Shown here: in pieces, positions 21,113 to 33,395 of the stretch
Position numbering within the stretch: the stretch's first letter is position 1
How the letters are laid out: the number at the start of each line of letters is the position of its first letter
Source: Cephalotus follicularis
Lineage: Eukaryota > Streptophyta > Magnoliopsida > Oxalidales > Cephalotaceae
Direction of reading: 5' to 3'
DNA: 64,000 bases
Assembly (NCBI GenBank): GCA_001972305.1
Contig: BDDD01002234.1
Location: 62,001-126,000, forward strand
Translations under genes and position numbers: made by a program
Notes under the pieces: generated by a model
Databases searched by the model: none
What the model was told of the DNA's origin: nothing
Seen by the model: the letters and a program-made list of their open reading frames with translations, nothing else

Positions 21113-22451
21113 TAATTGTAACACCCCCGGTTCGGGATCAGGATGTCACCCTCGATTCAGAACCGGAAATGTCAAGCTAAACCGAACTAATCGAAACATA
21201 TCAATATATTCTAAACTTATGTCATTAAAAACAGTAATAAGTCTCCAATTAAACTGATAAAAGAAAATCTCAGGTTCAAAACTTAAATTATGCTTATAAT
21301 AAATTTTGTCTCCAAATTAACATGTGGTGGTGTAAACATAATCTGATAACACAACTAGAACTGGAAATTATAGTCCTGAAAAACATAGCATTACTAAAAG
21401 AATTTAACTCATTAAAATCCTCAAGTCATAGGTTGCTCTCTTATCACACTTGCCCCCAAAGCTCCAGATAACCTGCCGCATGAAAACAAAAACGCGGCTG
21501 AGCAAACCTCTGTATGGATATAGAAACATAAAACAGTACGAAACAAAGCAGATTACGAAATAGATCAGTTTCGAAAATCATAACAGTTACGAGACGAAGC
21601 CAAAGAAAAAAGTTGCAAATCACAATAAATGCGAAACTCAACAGTGTCTGATACAAAACAGTATTCAAAATTTCATAATACGAAATAAAACATTTTACGA
21701 AACAAAACAAATTACGAAACAGTTTACGAAATGGAACAATATAAATCTTTTCAAAAATAGAACAATTCATAACTAAACCAGTTTTTGCAATTCAAAAGAT
21801 ACTCATGTCAAGTCATATATATATAGATTCACAATTCAGCATAAAGTGAAAGATATATATCAAAGCATATCAGTTTCCAAAACTTTTCTGAAATCCATGT
21901 CTTATACTGAGAGATGCAATATCGAATTAAATACATACATATATGCAAGGGATTCTGCAGAATCCACTTGCCAAACGGAATGACGTGTACGGCACTACAC
22001 AATCAATTCCCACAATCCATAACATATCACATATCCACATACTAGAATCGATTCATACGCCTCTATCATACATAGCAGATCCATAAATCTACCTCATAGG
22101 ATTTATTCATAACATTCAGAGACGCCGTAGACTAATCACACCGCTACAGAGTGTCATGTCCCCGTGCCAGGCCTACTACATGCCCATGGTACCTCCATAG
22201 GTAGGAAACAATATATTCTCAGTATTTCAAAAATAATGATTTATCAAAATCATTTCCAATTATTGGTTTACTCACAAAACCAAATCATATCTTAAAAGTT
22301 TGCATTTTTTCGTAATTGAAAATGTAATATCCCGTTTCTATGCGTATATGTTTATCGTTGGGTGTATACTTTTTTTTGTTATGTGCTATGGTTTGTGGAC
22401 CTCTTTGATTTTATTTTGAATTTTTGTTATTTTATTTTCTGGGCATAAAGC

Positions 22452-23600
22452 GCCAACGCTCTATTTAGAACAGCCGACGCTTTGGGTGCTGTGAGTTACG
22501 TTGACGCCAAAACGTGTGACTTTGACTCGTTTTGTATTTAAGTGTTTAACCGTCGACGCTTTTTGAGAAACCGGCGACGCTTTAGTCGTCTTCCTTAATT
22601 GTTTTGGACGGTGACAATGTTTTTGGAATGTTGGATTCTTTCCTTCTTTTGGCTATTCGATTTTCCTTATGTATCTGACGCGTTTTGGTTAGTTTGGTAA
22701 TGTCTTAAAACACCGATTTTGCCATTAAACACACAGATTTGTGCATTAATCAGACAAATTGTTTTTAAAATTCAAACTCATCTCTGCATTTCTTACAAAC
22801 CAACACAGCAACTTGAGCACATTTTCTCTGCATCGTCTTGACGTCTTCTGGAGGTATTTTCTAAACAAAAGTTATAGTTTTGACTATGTAGTTTCAATAT
22901 CAATCTTTGATTTGTATTAAAACTGGTTAGAATTTATCTTTGAGCATGTTTTTAGAGGCCTGTTGAAATAGATTTCTGCTGTTTGAATTCAATATGCATT
23001 TCTTATTCTTACATGTTTTAATTGATACACCGGTGTTTAAAGCAACGAATTTGTGTTATAAGCATATGTATGTCACTGATTTTAGGATTTGTGCACAGAA
23101 AAAAATCGGATTGTAGATATATTTGCATAAACTGTTTATATATCCAAAAATTTCAATTCAAAATGTGTTTTATACTTCACATGGAATCATAGGTTTATTT
23201 TGGTGTTTTTGAACTGGTATAACATGGCACAGAACCTGCATGTTGTTATTTATACTAATTGTTTATGAAAAGTCGAATTTACTCATGTTTTGCAACTGAT
23301 TTTCTGCAACTGGTATTCTGTGTTCGGCACAAACCATCTACACTTGTCTTTTAAGCGTCGCCGCTTTGTACTGTTTTATACTGTGTTTAGTCGACACTTT
23401 GCTTTGCGCTTTGTTCCTTTTTGCAATGAAACTGTCGACGCCTTGGTTCTTTGTTAGATGTAAGAGTCGACGCTTTCCTTTGTTAAATGACAAGTTTTTG
23501 TCGACACTTTGTTTGGCTTTATGTTAAAATTTTGCCCTAAAGCGCCAACGCTTTGTAATAAAACGTTGACGCTTTGGACTCGAACTGTGACGTTCTAGCA
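22452..23600 (+). repeat. GCCGACGC/GTCGACGC repeats in solo LTR H
   Basis: Two groups. The first has units at 22452 and 22473 (21 bp apart), 22500, then 22552 and 22573 (21 bp apart), with cores GCCAACGC, GCCGACGC, GTTGACGC, GTCGACGC and GGCGACGC. The second group lies at about 23357-23580, looser, with AAGCGTCGCCGCTT, GTCGACACTTT and similar. Each core is usually followed by TTT. Confidence 0.7.
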
Positions 23601-23737
23601 AGTTGTTTAACCTCTGTTTGATTATATTTTTCGGTTTGGTTGATTTGTCTAGGTTTGAATAATTTTTGTGATGAACGTTAGGAGGTTCCAAGTGTGCTTT
23701 TGATTTGTTTTGATTTGTTTAGACTTTGAAGGCTAAG

Positions 23738-24641
23738 GTACGGATTCTTCGATTCTTGGATATTCCTTCGGTTAAAATTAAATAAAGTCAATTTTTATTG
23801 TTACATCGTTCTTGAACGGATTTATGCTATTATGATTATGCTCCTGGTTTTATTCGGAATAAAATTCATATTTTGATACGAATATTCTCGTTTTGATAAT
23901 AATCTTATTGAAATGAATTTTAATGTTGTTACATCGGATATTGATTTTGATATGCGTGATTTTCACTATAAAAAATATATTATATAAACATGGCTTCCAC
24001 TTTTGGAGTATGTTAACTTCAGATACAGATAAGATTTTGTTTTCAGATAAGATCAGAAATTGTTTAGAAATTTATTAAAATTGTTTTAGAATAAAACAAT
24101 ATTTTAGCATAATAACATACAGAGAAAAACCCTACCTATGAGGTATCATAGGCATGTTCTTTGGCACGGAGGACATGACACCTACCGTGGCTGTGTGATC
24201 GGTCTACGGCGTCTCTTTTAAATATGTATCCTGAGGGTAGGATATGGATCCTTTTGAGGGGTATGAGTATACTCTAGTTATTGTCAGAATTCAGAAATTC
24301 AGTATTGGGATTGTTTGTGTAGTACCGTACACGACTTTTCCGTCAGAGCAAGTGGGCCTCGCGAACCCCTTGTACCTATATATGTATGTATGTCAGAATT
24401 CTTTGTTATGGAATTATGAAATCAGATAAAGTTTTGAATTATGATGTTATGCTTTTCGTAAAGTTATGATGATTTTATAACTGCTCGTTTTTAAATATTC
24501 TGCTTTACATTTTAAAGATTGTTTACTATGTTACTTTACTGAAATTTTCAAGTTCAAGATATTCTGTTTACCGTTTACTATTTTACTTCCTTATCCGTAC
24601 TGAGGTTTGCTCAGCCACGTTTTTGTTTCTATGCGTTTCAG
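23738..24641 (+). other. Predicted leader intron inside solo LTR H
   Basis: Donor GCTAAG|GTACGG at 23738 and acceptor TTTCTATGCGTTTCAG ending 24641, preceded by GCTCAGCC, a block that also precedes the acceptor in D. Inferred from sequence only. Confidence 0.5.
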
Positions 24642-25889
24642 AAGGATGGGGGAAACGTGTGATGAGAGTTACCCCTTGTCTGAGGATCATCTAGGAGTTG
24701 ATCCATTGTGTTTTCAGTAGTGTCGGTCGTGTTTGAGACAACATCAGAGTAGTTTTCCTTAAAACAGTTTGGCTATTCAGATTATGGATTTTGTTCTGGT
24801 TATGTTTCAGTTTATGACTTTTTGAAACTTTTAGACTCTGTTTTATATCAGTTTGTTATAAGATATGCTTTCAGACCACCACATCCGTTTTGCATAAGTT
24901 CATGTTTAGTTTTTCTGTCATGTTTTGTTCGGTATTATGACCTGTAAGGGCTCCCACCATCGGGGGTGTTACAGAAAATCATGCTCATAACAAAATTTGT
25001 ATCATAAAAATTGAGCATACTTTCTTAGGTGAAAATCATGCCCAATTTATAAAATCAGTAATATTTAACTTTACACCAAAAGTAATAAAACGGATTTTAT
25101 TTAAACATATCGAATCATAAAAGACAAAATGAAGAACCCATACATAAACATACCAAAATTCATTTCGATAGAGACAAGGGGTAAAACCCAAAAACGAAGA
25201 AATCCAAACATTTTCAAAATCAGAAATCAAGAAAAGAAAATTCGTAACGAAGTTGGACTCATCTTCATAAATATCAAAATAATAAACTAAAAACGAGAAA
25301 CCCGTACATTTTCACATTCAGGAACCAACTCATTTAATTTTCACAATAAAAGAGTTGTTCGTATAGAATTTTTCGTAAACGAATCATAACTCAATTTTAT
25401 AAAGTTAGGAATATTTAATTTTGAAAATATTAGAGCTAGCTTTATTTTCAAAATTGGTAAAAGTAAAGGAACATCGAAAATCCGTACCTAGATTAAAGAT
25501 CTAAATTTTATTCCGAATAAAATCAGGAGAAAAATCATAGAAACATAACATGATTTACTTAATAAACAAAAGGAATATACCAAAGAACAATGTATTCGTA
25601 CGTTGTTCACAAAAGTATAAAACTGAATTTATTTAGATAAAACCGAACGAGATATCCAAGAACGAAGAATAATCCATACATTAATCATAAAAGTGAAATG
25701 GGATCTGAAATTATTTCAAATAAAATCAGAAGGATAGCCAAGAAAGAAGGACATCCGTACCTTGCGTAAACACCAAAATTATCCTCAAGAGAAAATCAAA
25801 CAACCCTACGCAGCACTTCCGTTGGTACAGTTATCTAAAAGATATAAAAACAACAATTCAAATAAGAAATTAGAAATCCTTGCGAAAGT

Positions 25890-26105
25890 GTCAGCGCTTT
25901 ATCTAGAACAAAGACGAAAGCGTCGACTCTTTCTAGCATAAGCGTCAACGTTTATCAGGACACAGGGGACGTTTAAACATTTTAAAAACTCAAACTTTGA
26001 GGACAGAGCATCGACGCTTTACAGAAACAAAGCAGGATTATGTACAATTGAGGGAAGGCATCGACTCTTTGATGAAACAAAGGGGTAAGGCGTCGGCGCT
26101 TTACG
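25890..26105 (-). repeat. GTCGAC/GTCAAC short repeats, element D LTR
   Basis: Cores at 25890 (GTCAGCGC), 25922 (GTCGACTC) and 25944 (GTCAACGT), then degenerate copies at about 26009, 26059 and 26093 (CATCGAC/CGTCGGCGC). Adjacent units are spaced irregularly (32, 22 bp). It is a weaker version of the motif array. Confidence 0.55.
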
Positions 26106-26175
26106 TGAATTTTGCTGTGTTTACAGTGCTACACGAATGACGAAGGAGTGAGGATTAAGACATGTGAGCAGACTA

Positions 26176-26695
26176 ATCTAACTCAACACCCATTAACAGT
26201 GCATGCACAACACACACCGGCTACAGTTAACTCACACACACAGCACAACACAGCCTACACAACACACACACACCAAATGCATAACACATACTCTATCTAC
26301 ACACAACAAAACACACAGACTCGTATAACACTGCACCCTATACTCACACACACTTACTGCATGCAAAACACACCAGCACACAACACATGCACACACAACC
26401 TACAAGACATACATACACGCCTACACAGCACACATACACATATTACATGCAAAACACACACTGCACACATACACATACTACACACACGCACGGCCACACA
26501 ACACACACAGCACACATATGCATATTACATGTAAAACACACACTGCACACATGCACATATTACATGCAACACACATACACCACATGCACAACACACACAA
26601 CATGCAAAACACACCCAACACGCACACAACACATGCATAACATATACTCTATTTTCATAGCACATACTCACAACCAACACACACGCACATGCAGG
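26176..26695. repeat. CA-rich low-complexity tract
   Basis: About 520 bp dominated by ACACAC/CACATA/CATGCA strings. It yields long His/Thr-rich open frames that are an artefact of the repeat. It lies inside D's 5' LTR. Confidence 0.85.
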
Positions 26696-27802
26696 ACGAT
26701 TCTAGTGCTGAGCATGAACCAATGTGATAAATTTATGGCAACAACGGTGTCAACACAACCAGCAACCCAACCCTTACATGATGCCATGGAAACATCAAGA
26801 AATACAGAAAACAGGGGAGAACACAACAAAGAAGACAAGGACAAGGCAGCACGATTATACTTAAACAGGGGGACGAAATAACCATACACATGTGACCAAG
26901 ACCCATGCCAGACACCAGAGAAAACTAAAGAACCAGTAACAAAGTGGTGCAGGCTTATACAGAGAGAGGAGGATTAACACATGCATAGCTATATACAGTT
27001 TATATCAAGCGAATCGGATCACCACAATGAAGCAAGAAACCGAACCTGAAGTGATGTAGGACTGTGGGTTGCTATGCAAGAAACCTTCCTCTAAGCTGTA
27101 CAACAATGGTGGCGTGAAGAGGGGGAGATGGGTTGTCCAGACGAATGAAAGAGTTGAGAAAAGAAAAGAAAGAAGGTGGCCAAATTATAAGGCAAAAACG
27201 CGTGAGGAAAAAAAAGGAAAGAGAGTAATGCATGGGAGAGATTTCGGCCGAGAGCACATAAGTGAGAGGCAAAACGCGGGAGAGAGAGGTAAAGAGAGAG
27301 TGTTGATGCGGGAGAGAGTGAGTGAGAGATTGGGAGAGAAAACAAAATTGGTAAGGGAGAGATTGAGGGAGAGAGGGTAGTGGCAATAAGGGAAAAATAA
27401 CAAAGGAATAAAGTTTTCCTTTTTAAATTAATTTTGCTTGATTTGGTTTCTAAAACAAAAGGGACAATTCCCTTTTTAAAAAGATTTTCTTCTTAAAATG
27501 CATAATTTGTCTTTTCTAAAAGAAAAGTGGTAAATGGCTTTAAAAAAAATATTTTCTTTAACCATTTACCAAATATGTTTATTGGTCAAAATTCAAAATT
27601 TAATTAGCCCAAACACAATAAAGCAAACCAAAATTTTTGGGTTATTCATATCTAAAACAAATAGGCAGCCCATAGAAAAAAAAATTAAAAGGGTCCAAAT
27701 TAAAATAAATTTTATACGGAAAAACGGGTATTACAGGCGGCATCAACGTAGGCGGCTTGACGTGGTGACTGACGAGAGTAAAGAAGTCTGTTTTTACTCC
27801 CC

Positions 27803-27810
27803 TATAAATA
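27803..27810 (+). promoter_or_regulatory. TATA box in C-type LTR
   Basis: TATAAATA in CCCCTATAAATACG, a good plant TATA context, about 180 bp before the predicted splice donor at 27984. The equivalent place in C's 5' LTR (near 7982) has degraded to TATACATA. Confidence 0.6.
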
Positions 27811-28422
27811 CGTGGGTAGTAAAACGTCTTTGCCAAGATTTTACTGAGAAAGAGAAGAAAGAGAGAAAGAAGGAGAGAAAGAAAAAGAGAGAAGAGGAGA
27901 AAAGAGAAAAGAGAGAATTTTGCAAAAATTTCGGTGTAGAAATTACTTCAGTGTAGAAAAGGAGATAAGGAGATTAAAGCAATGTAAGGATTATTTTTAC
28001 TCACTTTTCCAAAGTATTTTACTCTATATTTTTATGCCAAATTACATTATGTTATTTTTTGATTTTTTATGCCAAAGTAATTTATGTTATTTCTGGAAAT
28101 TATGCAGCAAATTGTTATGTTTTACGTATTTCGAATTTCTGCCAAATTCTTGATGAAATTCTATGTTTAAAATTATTGCTCATATTCTGCTGTTATTCTC
28201 ACTGAAAATTATAATTTTATCATTCTGAAATTATTGAAATATCTGCTATAATTTTATTGTTCTTTCAGTTTTTACAAATGTTGTACGAATTTATTTTTAC
28301 GAATGCCTTGAGCTGATCACTCAACGTATGAAGAAATGATTTTATGAAAAGATAATAAACTGAGATGAACAACTATTGGGTTGCGATCCAAGGGAGATTA
28401 ATCCGAAGAGGATTAAAGGAGC

Positions 28423-29256
28423 TGTTGACATTTATGTCTCAATCCTATGTTTTGATGATAACATATTTGTATTTGACAAAGTTTCTTTATGTGCAAGAAA
28501 GATAAAAGATAAACAAATCAGCAAGAATTATGCAGAAAACTGCCCAGACCGTCGACGCTTGCAATTAAAGCGTCTGCGCTTTACCAGACGGTCGAGACAA
28601 GAACAAAGCGTCTACCGGTGAAGCACTTGGAGAATTGGGAATAAAGCTCAAAACGTCGACGCTCAAAATCAAGCGTCTGCGCTTTGAGGCTCAAAGCGCA
28701 TAAGCTTAGTGCAAAGCGTATGCCGTCTCAGGCAGAGAAGAAATGGCAATTGAAATACGCCTAAGCGTCGACGCTCAAGTCTAAACATCCGCGCTTTATC
28801 TGGCGGTCGACATCAGCAATGGAACGCCTACGCTTTAAGCCGAGATTTCAAATTTGGGAGCCCCAACGGTCACATGACCGTCGACGCTTTGAAGGAGTCC
28901 GTCGACGCTTTGATCGCCTGTAGCAAATTTTTGACAGATTTCAGTGGACATTCCATTAAGGAATTAATCCTAAACTAATCCCAACGGATCTATGAGGCAA
29001 GAAGCTATAAATGGACGAATGTTTTCAAGTGAAAAAGAGAGAACAACACAAGAAAATCAAGCATACAAACATCATTCAAGAAAATCACACTCAAGGCATT
29101 CAAATCAAAAAGCTCAATCAAAAGTCATATTTTTACATTCTAAGCCAATTCTTGTTCTCATTGTTTTGAGCAATCCTATATTGTAAAATCCAACCTTGTG
29201 AGAGGTTTAGTTACAAACACAAACTATTTACACTTTGATTGTAATAGGGGAGTGAA
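28423..29256 (+). repeat. Copia LTR fragment 1 with GTCGACGC array
   Basis: It starts TGTTGACATTTATGTCTCA, identical for 19 bases to the copia LTR at 55014, and shares the following ATGATAACATATTTGTATTT block. It is truncated after GGGGAGTGAA at about 29256, so the last ~200 bp are missing. It carries cores GTCGACGC/GTCTGCGC at 28551, 28572, 28591, 28610, 28655, 28675, 28698 and 28718, then 28767, 28787, 28806 and 28826 (mostly 19-21 bp apart). It replaces about 30 bp of the host C-type LTR. Confidence 0.8.
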
Positions 29257-29890
29257 GATGTAAGGATAGTAATCGGGGAGTGCACAATGCCCCGGTGAAG
29301 CAAAAGGTTTCAGTTGAGTTATTTAAGTTTATACAACCCCTCAGTTATTTATGAAATGTTCTTATTCATGAGATATGATCAGAAAAAGAAATGAAATGTT
29401 CTGTTTCATGATATATGAACAGAAAAGAATGAATGTGATGAAATGTTTATTTTGAAACCCTTACTGGGCTATTTAAGCTCATTCCTTTCAATGTTTTGTT
29501 TTTAAATAAAATTTTCCAGGAAATGGATGAACGAAGAGATTTCACGTTTTATAGGGAGCTCATAAATGAAGCTTTTGAAAATGAATTATGTTATACAATA
29601 ATGTTTTGTATAAACTGCTTTTAATGTAATAAGTTAATGTTTTCGCTGTGAAATGTATTATGATAATGTTTTATAAATACATTGACTATGATTGTTATGG
29701 TTTATGATGATTTCAAAGAAAGCATGATATTTTTGGAATGTTGTAAGTTATATTTGAGATTGTGAGAGGTTTGATAAATGTTAGCAATTAGTAAGATTGT
29801 TAAAGGATTAAAGGCTTCACCCACACGAAATGCACCGAATCTTCGTAGCTCGCTTTGAGTATAAAGTGAACTGGGATCGAGGGTGTCACA

Positions 29891-31381
29891 CCAGCAATGA
29901 AACAATAGCAAACAGTTGTAGCACCACCAGTAACACATTCTGAGGTTTCCACCTCTACAACCAAGAACCCTGAAAAGGGACCTTGCTTCTTGTGTGGGCA
30001 ATTGAGGCATTGGAAGAGGAATTGTCCTCTTTTATCTCAAATCAATTGGCAAAGGTATGAGATACTTGTCTTTTATTGAGATTAATATGTATTTACCTAA
30101 TTCTTCTTCCTGGATATTAGACAATGGATGTGCTACTCATATATGTTCTAATATGAAGGCATTACAGGAAAGAAGAGCTCTTAGGTTGGGAGAAGCACAC
30201 CTGTGGCTAGCAGATGGCTCGACTGTCGAAGCCATTGCTGTAGGAAATGTATGCATTTTTTTGCCCTCTGGGCAAAGTTTAAAACTTAAAGATTGTATAT
30301 ATGCTCCCAGAATTTTGCGAAACATTACATCTATTCCGGCACTTGATGCCGATGGTTTTGTAATAAACATAAAGAACAAGTATTGTATTATTATGTTTGA
30401 CAATATAATCTATGCACAGTGTTTCCTACATGATGGTTTGTACATATTAGATAAACATGAGATTGTTTATAATATAATAAAAGATAATAAAAGAAAGAGA
30501 GATAATCTTAATCAAACCTACCTATGGCACTGCATATTAGGTCCTGTAGGCGAAAAGAGAGTTCGCAGGTTGGTTGATGAGGGATATTTTAATATCACTC
30601 ATTTTGAAAATTATCCAACCTATGAACCCTGCCTAAAGAGTAAAATGACCAAACAGCCCTTTACCGGAAAGGGTGAAAGATCTGGAGAACTGCTAGGACT
30701 CATACATAAAGATGTATGTGGTCCTATGATAGTTCCAGTAAGAGGAGGATATCCCTCCTTCATAATCTTTACTAACGGTCACTCACAGTATAGTTATATA
30801 TACCTAATAAGGTACAAATCTTAAGCCTTTGAAAAGTTCAAAGACTACAGATTGGAAGTAGAGAAACAAACTAGTAAAAGTCTTAAAATTCTACAATCAG
30901 ATCATGGTGGAGATGCCTTTCCACAAAATTTTTAGATTATCTTAGAGACAATGGGATTGTCTCACAGTGGACACCTCCAGGCACACCACGGCATAACGGT
31001 GTATCTGAAAGGAGGAACCGTACCTTGTTAGACATGGTATGCATTATGATGAGTCATACTGATCTTCCATTATCGTTCTGGGATATGGACAGGCAAGAAA
31101 CTCCGCTTTGGTTTCTCTAAGATTTTGGATTGTTCTGCTTATGTTAAGCGGACAGTTGCAGACAAATTGCAACCTAGATCCATACATTGTAAATTTGCGG
31201 GATACCCTAAAGAAACTAAAGGCTATTATTTTTACTATGCTCCTGGAGGAAATGTCTTCAAGTTAAGACATGCTGCTTTCCTTGAGAATGAATTCCTGTT
31301 GGGAGAAAGCAGTGGGAGCAAAGTATAGCTTGATGAGAAATCTCAAGCAACACAAATAGAGGATCTACCTGGACCAAATCA
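29891..31381 (+). pseudogene. Ty1/copia polyprotein, Gag knuckle to integrase
   Basis: Plus-strand copia remnant. In order: Gag zinc knuckle CFLCGQLRHWKRNCP near 29980; protease with WILDNGCATHIC near 30115 and LKDCIYAPRILRNI near 30290; a GAG-pre-integrase segment with LWHCILGPVGEKRVRRL near 30520; integrase core with DVCGPM near 30715 and WTPPGTPRHNGVSERRNRTLLDM near 30970. A 255-codon frame covers protease to early integrase; then stops and a deletion appear after 31080. The HHCC finger has lost its second His (LGP for LGH). The end, GPN|Q.., continues in frame at 51425 after the gypsy A insertion. Confidence 0.9.
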
Positions 31382-31778
31382 TGTCACGCCCCAAACCCCA
31401 AGGAAGACCCCAAGGCTCAACATGTGGCAGGTCCGTCCATACAATCCATTACATAGAAGCATCATACTCCAAAATATGCTACCAATTTAAAACTTTAATA
31501 TGCGACATGCATGCGGAAGAAAATCATTCAATAAATGAACCCAACCATAACCGTGACATCAACACATATATCTTAAGCGCTGTCACAAGCCAGCAGGTCA
31601 ATAGCTAAAATAAAAAATGTCTCTTATACATCAAGCCTTTTTATACAAGGTAGGTCAAAACCACAATTCTTATACATGCCCACTCTCAAATAAGGTAGAT
31701 AACAAAAATCTGAGTCGTTGACCAACATCTGCCTAGGAAGTCCAATCCGTCTCGATCAGCCTCACGTCGATGCATCAC

Positions 31779-33395
31779 CTGTACCTGACCCATTACAAGA
31801 ATGGGTCAGCAACCCATGGCTGTGTATGCTATACTATATGCTATGAAATGCAGCATACACTCAAATGTCATAGGCCCGTAGACACTCCATAAAACAATCC
31901 ATAACCATCCATGGGGACAATCAATCCACAGGTTCAAGTACTTCTCTGCCACTCCGACCCGAGATAGTACCCCCACCGTCTATACACCCTCTGTGCCATA
32001 GCCGTGTGGAGCATAGGATAACACCAGCCACATAATCCATACCATACCATAATACTAGTCCCGAAGGTACTAGCCCATAAGAGATCTGTCCGATCTATGC
32101 CATAACCATATCATATCCATCCACAATGTGGTAATCCTTGTAGGTTCACCCAAAAATGGAGGATTACCATATCCATAATATGTGGCCTAGACACATAATT
32201 CTTCATGACAGAAATGAAGAATATGAATGGGTTATCCCGTTAAGTCTCAACCATAATAAACCATCAATCATAGCTGTACCATACCCATAGCCCATAACCA
32301 TGTTTCCATTTAAAGGATATGGACCTAACCATAAAGGATCACATAGGATCCATCCGTCAAAACCATTTTCAAAAACCATTTTCCAAAACAATATTTCCAT
32401 GACCATTTTCCATAACCATTTTCTTGGTCCCTATCGGAGTTGTAAAACAATGGAGAGGAAGTCCAACTAGGATATCCGCGTCCAGACGTCCCAATTGAGC
32501 TATCCTAACCATTTTTGAAAACCATTTGTATAAAACCCCTTTTTGATGAAACTTTCTTTAAAGATTTACTTTGAAGATTGATTTAGAAATCAAAGGTGTT
32601 AAAAGAGGATTCCCATAGGCTAAAACCCCATAGGGAGGCTTCCTATGGAATCCATTTGAAGATAAAATCATTTGGGATTGAAAACCATGTTGAAATCACA
32701 TGTTTGCTGTGTAGATCCCTGTTTGTGCGTCGACGCTTACGCAGCGCATCGACGCGTTAGGCGCTGAGAAAGCATAGCACGTAGAAGTACAAGGCTATGT
32801 GTCGACGTGCAAGCAATACGCCAAGGTTACGCGTCGACGTGCAAGTTGCGCATCGATATTATGCGTTGTACTGCAATGTTGCGCGTCAACGTGCTATGTG
32901 CACGTCGATAATGCGCGTCGCACATCGATGCTTTGGGTCGACGTGTTGCACTAATTAGCGCATAAAAATGCAAGGGATCATATAACGCGTCGAGGTTCAA
33001 GCTGAACGTTAACGTGCTGGGCACTGAAGAACACGTCGACGTGCAATATGAACAAGTCAACGTGTTGGGTCTTCTTAGCACTGTAAAAATTGATCAAAAC
33101 TCTTTTAAACCGTTTAAAATTTGATTGAAATGAAGCTATAAGCTCCAAACATCAACTAAAACTCAAACACAGTTTTTAAACCATTGAAATCCATTCCCAT
33201 AACCCTTAGATCAAGAGAAAGCGTAATTTGGGTAAAAGTCCCAACTCTCCAATTTCTCTCAAATCTCCAATTAAATCCGTTATTTACCACACCCAGTACC
33301 TTAATTCATCCATCTAACATATAATCATCAATCCATAGCCATACCAGCATGCAAATCCATCATAATATGAAAATCAAAGCATATGTAGAACCTAC
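31779..33395 (-). other. Predicted leader intron in 3' LTR of gypsy A
   Basis: Donor CAATTTGAG|GTAGGTTC at 33395; acceptor GGGTCAGGTACAG at 31779. The 5' LTR has the same sites at 51021 and 49113 (there TATAG). Sequence inference only. Confidence 0.4.
32727..33065 (-). repeat. CGTCGACGTGCAAG-type repeat cluster, gypsy A 3' LTR
   Basis: Many copies of a CGTCGACG core, often extended to CGTCGACGTGCAAG or CGTCAACGTGCT (32727, 32746, 32779, 32800, 32832, 32851, 32884, 32903 and onward). Several intervals are 19-21 bp, others 13 or 32-33. A matching cluster is at 50353-50695 in the 5' LTR. Confidence 0.7.

Larger units (their letters stand above)
22323..24973 (+). mobile_element. Solo LTR H
   Basis: A 2651-bp LTR starting TGTAATATCCCG and ending GGGGGTGTTACA, flanked by the perfect 5-bp duplication GAAAA (22318-22322 and 24974-24978). 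No internal region or second LTR is present, so it arose by recombination between the LTRs of a full element after insertion into D's 5' LTR. A related LTR start lies at 56091. It carries its own predicted intron and GTCGAC-like arrays. Confidence 0.93.
21473..25760 (-). other. Predicted leader intron inside LTR (element D), interrupted
   Basis: Minus-strand donor CGCAAG|GTACGGATG at 25760 and acceptor TTTTCATGCGGCAG at 21473. Without the nested solo LTR the interval is about 1.63 kb. The donor context GTACGGAT is the same as in the solo LTR H and in the LTR fragment at 51.6 kb. Confidence 0.45.
19244..27735 (-). mobile_element. Element D: non-autonomous LTR element with Gag-only ORF
   Basis: A minus-strand element: 5' LTR (21117-27735, interrupted by a solo LTR), tRNA-Met primer-binding site, a 913-bp internal region with one ORF, a polypurine tract and a truncated 3' LTR (19244-20203). 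The internal region has no protease, RT or integrase, so mobility would depend on proteins of another element. The layout fits the terminal-repeat-with-GAG class of plant retrotransposons. Net LTR length, without the nested solo LTR, is about 3.96 kb. Confidence 0.83.
21117..27735 (-). repeat. 5' LTR of element D with nested solo LTR
   Basis: It begins (plus strand) TGTAACACCCCCGGTTCGG and ends GGGTATTACA at 27735. The solo LTR at 22323-24973 interrupts it. It contains a predicted intron (donor at 25760, acceptor at 21473), short GTCGAC/GTCAAC repeats at 25890-26105 and a long CA-rich tract at 26176-26695. The last 950 bp match the 3' LTR. Confidence 0.85.
27736..29890 (+). repeat. C-type LTR fragment, interrupted by a copia LTR fragment
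   Basis: Aligns with 7970-9338 of element C's 5' LTR in two blocks, 27736-28422 and about 29257-29890. Both end with ATCGRGGGYGT.ACA. The beginning of the LTR is missing at the boundary with element D (27735). The GT donor at 27984 and CAG acceptor at 29519 of the predicted intron are preserved. The end at 29890 abuts copia coding sequence directly, with no primer-binding site. Confidence 0.8.

Noticed and set aside
26112-26881. Long His/Thr-rich open frames
   Set aside because: They translate a CA-rich low-complexity tract in two frames and have no domain or codon signal.
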